Source of the DNA: Natrinema soli
GTDB taxonomy: Archaea; Halobacteriota; Halobacteria; Halobacteriales; Natrialbaceae
Direction: 5' to 3'
Assembly: GCF_028618695.1 (NCBI RefSeq)
Contig: NZ_JAQIVI010000301.1
Span: 1-6,331 of the forward strand
DNA: 6,331 bases
This document shows positions 5,354 through 6,331 of the stretch, piece by piece (within the stretch, counting starts at the first letter, position 1; every line of letters begins with the position of its first letter). A model generated the notes under the pieces. It saw nothing but the letters and a program-made list of their open reading frames with translations. It ran no database searches and was not told the DNA's origin. Position numbers and translations under genes: made by a program.

Positions 5354-5661
5354 TCGAAGGAAAGAAGTCCACACAGCGGCTCATGGACGCAATCAACTAC
5401 CTCGAAGATGACGACCTCATCCAGAAAGAAGCGGCTCGCCGATGAGCCGTCCGAGCAGGTTGTCTACGACGAGCCGCGGTCAGGGAGACCAACCGACCTT
5501 TCCGACGCTGAGCACGAGCAGTTCGTCGAGGTTCTTCACGAATCTCCCGAAGAGGTCGGTATTGACGCCCCCGCATGGTCTATTCCGCTCGCGAGCAAGT
5601 ACCTCACCGAAGAGTTCGACGTCAATCATTGCGACCGCCACGTCCGGCGGTTGATGACCGA

Positions 5662-5690
5662 GGCCGGGCTGTCATAAAGACAGCCCGGCC
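5662..5690. repeat. 12-bp perfect stem-loop, arms identical to those at 2353-2382
   Basis: GGCCGGGCTGTC (5662-5673), loop ATAAA, GACAGCCCGGCC (5679-5690). It sits at the same codons (AGLS..TARP) as in the intact copy, but the loop is five bases instead of six and contains the premature TAA. Both arms are unaltered. Confidence 0.8.
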
Positions 5691-6268
5691 GGAGTACTAC
5701 AAATCCGACGAGCGGGCACAGGAGGCGCCAAGATGGGTTAAAAAAGACGAACGATCTAGACGACGAGTACACAATCCTCGCGATAGATCAGACGCGACAG
5801 ATTCTCTCGAAGCTGATATATGCATGGTTTCCCGAAGGCGAGCACCCGTCACTGCCGGTGACGGACGCGTGGGATAGCATCAAACTACTCGGGGCAGTCA
5901 GTGATACCGACGAAACGTTCTTTCTCCCGTGCGAGGAGAATTTCAACAGCGACACATCGATCCGGCTATTGGACGCACTCCAGACTGAGTTTGATGAGAG
6001 AATCTGCGTCGTCTTGGACAACGCTTCGTATTTCACGGCGAAGGCAGTCCAAGAGACCGTTGAGGACACTCCGATTGAACTGTGTTACCTGTCGCGGGGT
6101 TCACCGGGGTTGAACCCCGCGGAGGAGTGCTGGAAGAAACTCAATCAAGTACTCGGCAACCGCCTGTTCGACACTCTGAGCGAGCTTCGAGATGCCGCGC
6201 TCGCTGCACTCGACAGCATCGATCCACCAAATCTCTTTACGTATTTATGTCCGTGAGTATGACTATCG

Positions 6269-6331
6269 TTACGATTCTAAGAGGTCGGTCGCAGTCACGA
6301 CCTTGACATCCTGTCCGTTGATATATTTGAG
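6269..6331 (-). CDS. C-terminal end of an unidentified protein (cut by window edge)
   Basis: Reading leftward from the window edge, 20 codons (LKYINGQDVKVVTATDLLES) end at TAA 6269-6271. Codon choice is GC-rich and haloarchaeal, and the residue mix is that of a folded soluble domain. The frame ends cleanly 12 bases beyond the stop of the converging transposase relic. It is too short to assign a family. It may be the end of the next resident gene, which would place the lost right end of the second IS within about 15 bases. Confidence 0.4.
   Translation of the reverse strand, partial: LKYINGQDVKVVTATDLLES

Larger units (their letters stand above)
5299..6256 (+). pseudogene. Second IS630-family transposase, decayed
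   Basis: Homologous to, but clearly diverged from, the transposase at 1780-2798. The N-terminus starts at ATG 5299 (MTASENVSAGNLRQVLAEVE) and runs to IQKEAARR, stopping at TGA 5443-5445. Near 5440 an internal deletion of roughly 10-17 codons removed the recognition part of the helix-turn-helix and shifted the frame. The next piece (5432-5677) reads RLADEPSEQVV to LMTEAGLS and ends at TAA 5675-5677. A one-base shift gives KTARPEYYKSDERAQEA (5677-5727). A further shift near 5728 gives QDGLKKTNDLDDEYTILAID onward, open to TGA 6254-6256. The catalytic core is intact in this last frame: LAIDQT, VVLDNASYF and LNPAEECW, again with 34 residues between the second Asp and the Glu. With three lesions no full transposase can be made. 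No matching terminal repeats or TA duplication were found, so the ends of the element are unresolved. Confidence 0.85.

Noticed and set aside
1..6331. CRISPR array, tRNA or rRNA genes
   Set aside because: No regularly spaced direct repeats, cloverleaf-like sequence or rRNA-like stretch was recognised by eye on either strand.

Overview
The window looks like haloarchaeal accessory DNA. The intact genes are GC-rich and encode acidic proteins, several starts have an AT-rich TATA-like box upstream rather than a bacterial promoter, and the transposases resemble halophile IS630-type proteins. This host assignment is inference from composition and protein character; no rRNA or tRNA gene is present to confirm it.

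Layout. 1-201 (-): the first 67 codons of a membrane protein resembling an MscS-type mechanosensitive channel, cut by the window edge, with promoter and ribosome-binding signals at about 205-240. 402-866 (+): a broken gene joining a P-loop ATPase-like piece to a ribbon-helix-helix-like tail. 940-1000: a strongly AT-rich island with a perfect inverted repeat. 1138-1339 (+): another relic, ending in a helix-turn-helix-like segment. 1430-1582 (+): a 50-aa acidic small protein with a perfect Shine-Dalgarno. 1774-2846: a complete IS630-family element with TA target duplication, terminal inverted repeats and a DD34E transposase whose frame is broken once, at a run of seven A. 2948-4006 (-): a 352-aa protein of repeated transmembrane helices, related to mechanosensitive-channel membrane domains but without the MscS soluble domain. 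4007-4604: its promoter, then mostly non-coding DNA holding a probable PIN-domain (VapC-like) relic. 4605-5198 (-): an AhpD/carboxymuconolactone-decarboxylase-type peroxidase-related enzyme with an intact CxxCxxxH motif. 5299-6256 (+): a second, diverged and decayed IS630 transposase. 6269-6331 (-): the last 20 codons of an unidentified gene.

The functional genes are few: a mechanosensitive-type channel, a second channel-like membrane protein (both plausibly concerned with osmotic or envelope stress), a thiol-peroxidase-like enzyme and a small protein. They are separated by insertion sequences and at least three decayed genes of kinds common on plasmids and proviruses (P-loop ATPase, DNA-binding proteins, toxin-like PIN). 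I read the window as an insertion-prone, decaying mobile-DNA region lying between resident genes.

The most unusual signals are the A7 frameshift site in an otherwise intact IS630 transposase, and a 12-bp perfect stem with identical arms at the same codons in both diverged IS630 genes. In the decayed copy one lesion falls exactly in the loop of that stem. I did not find a convincing new multi-gene system.
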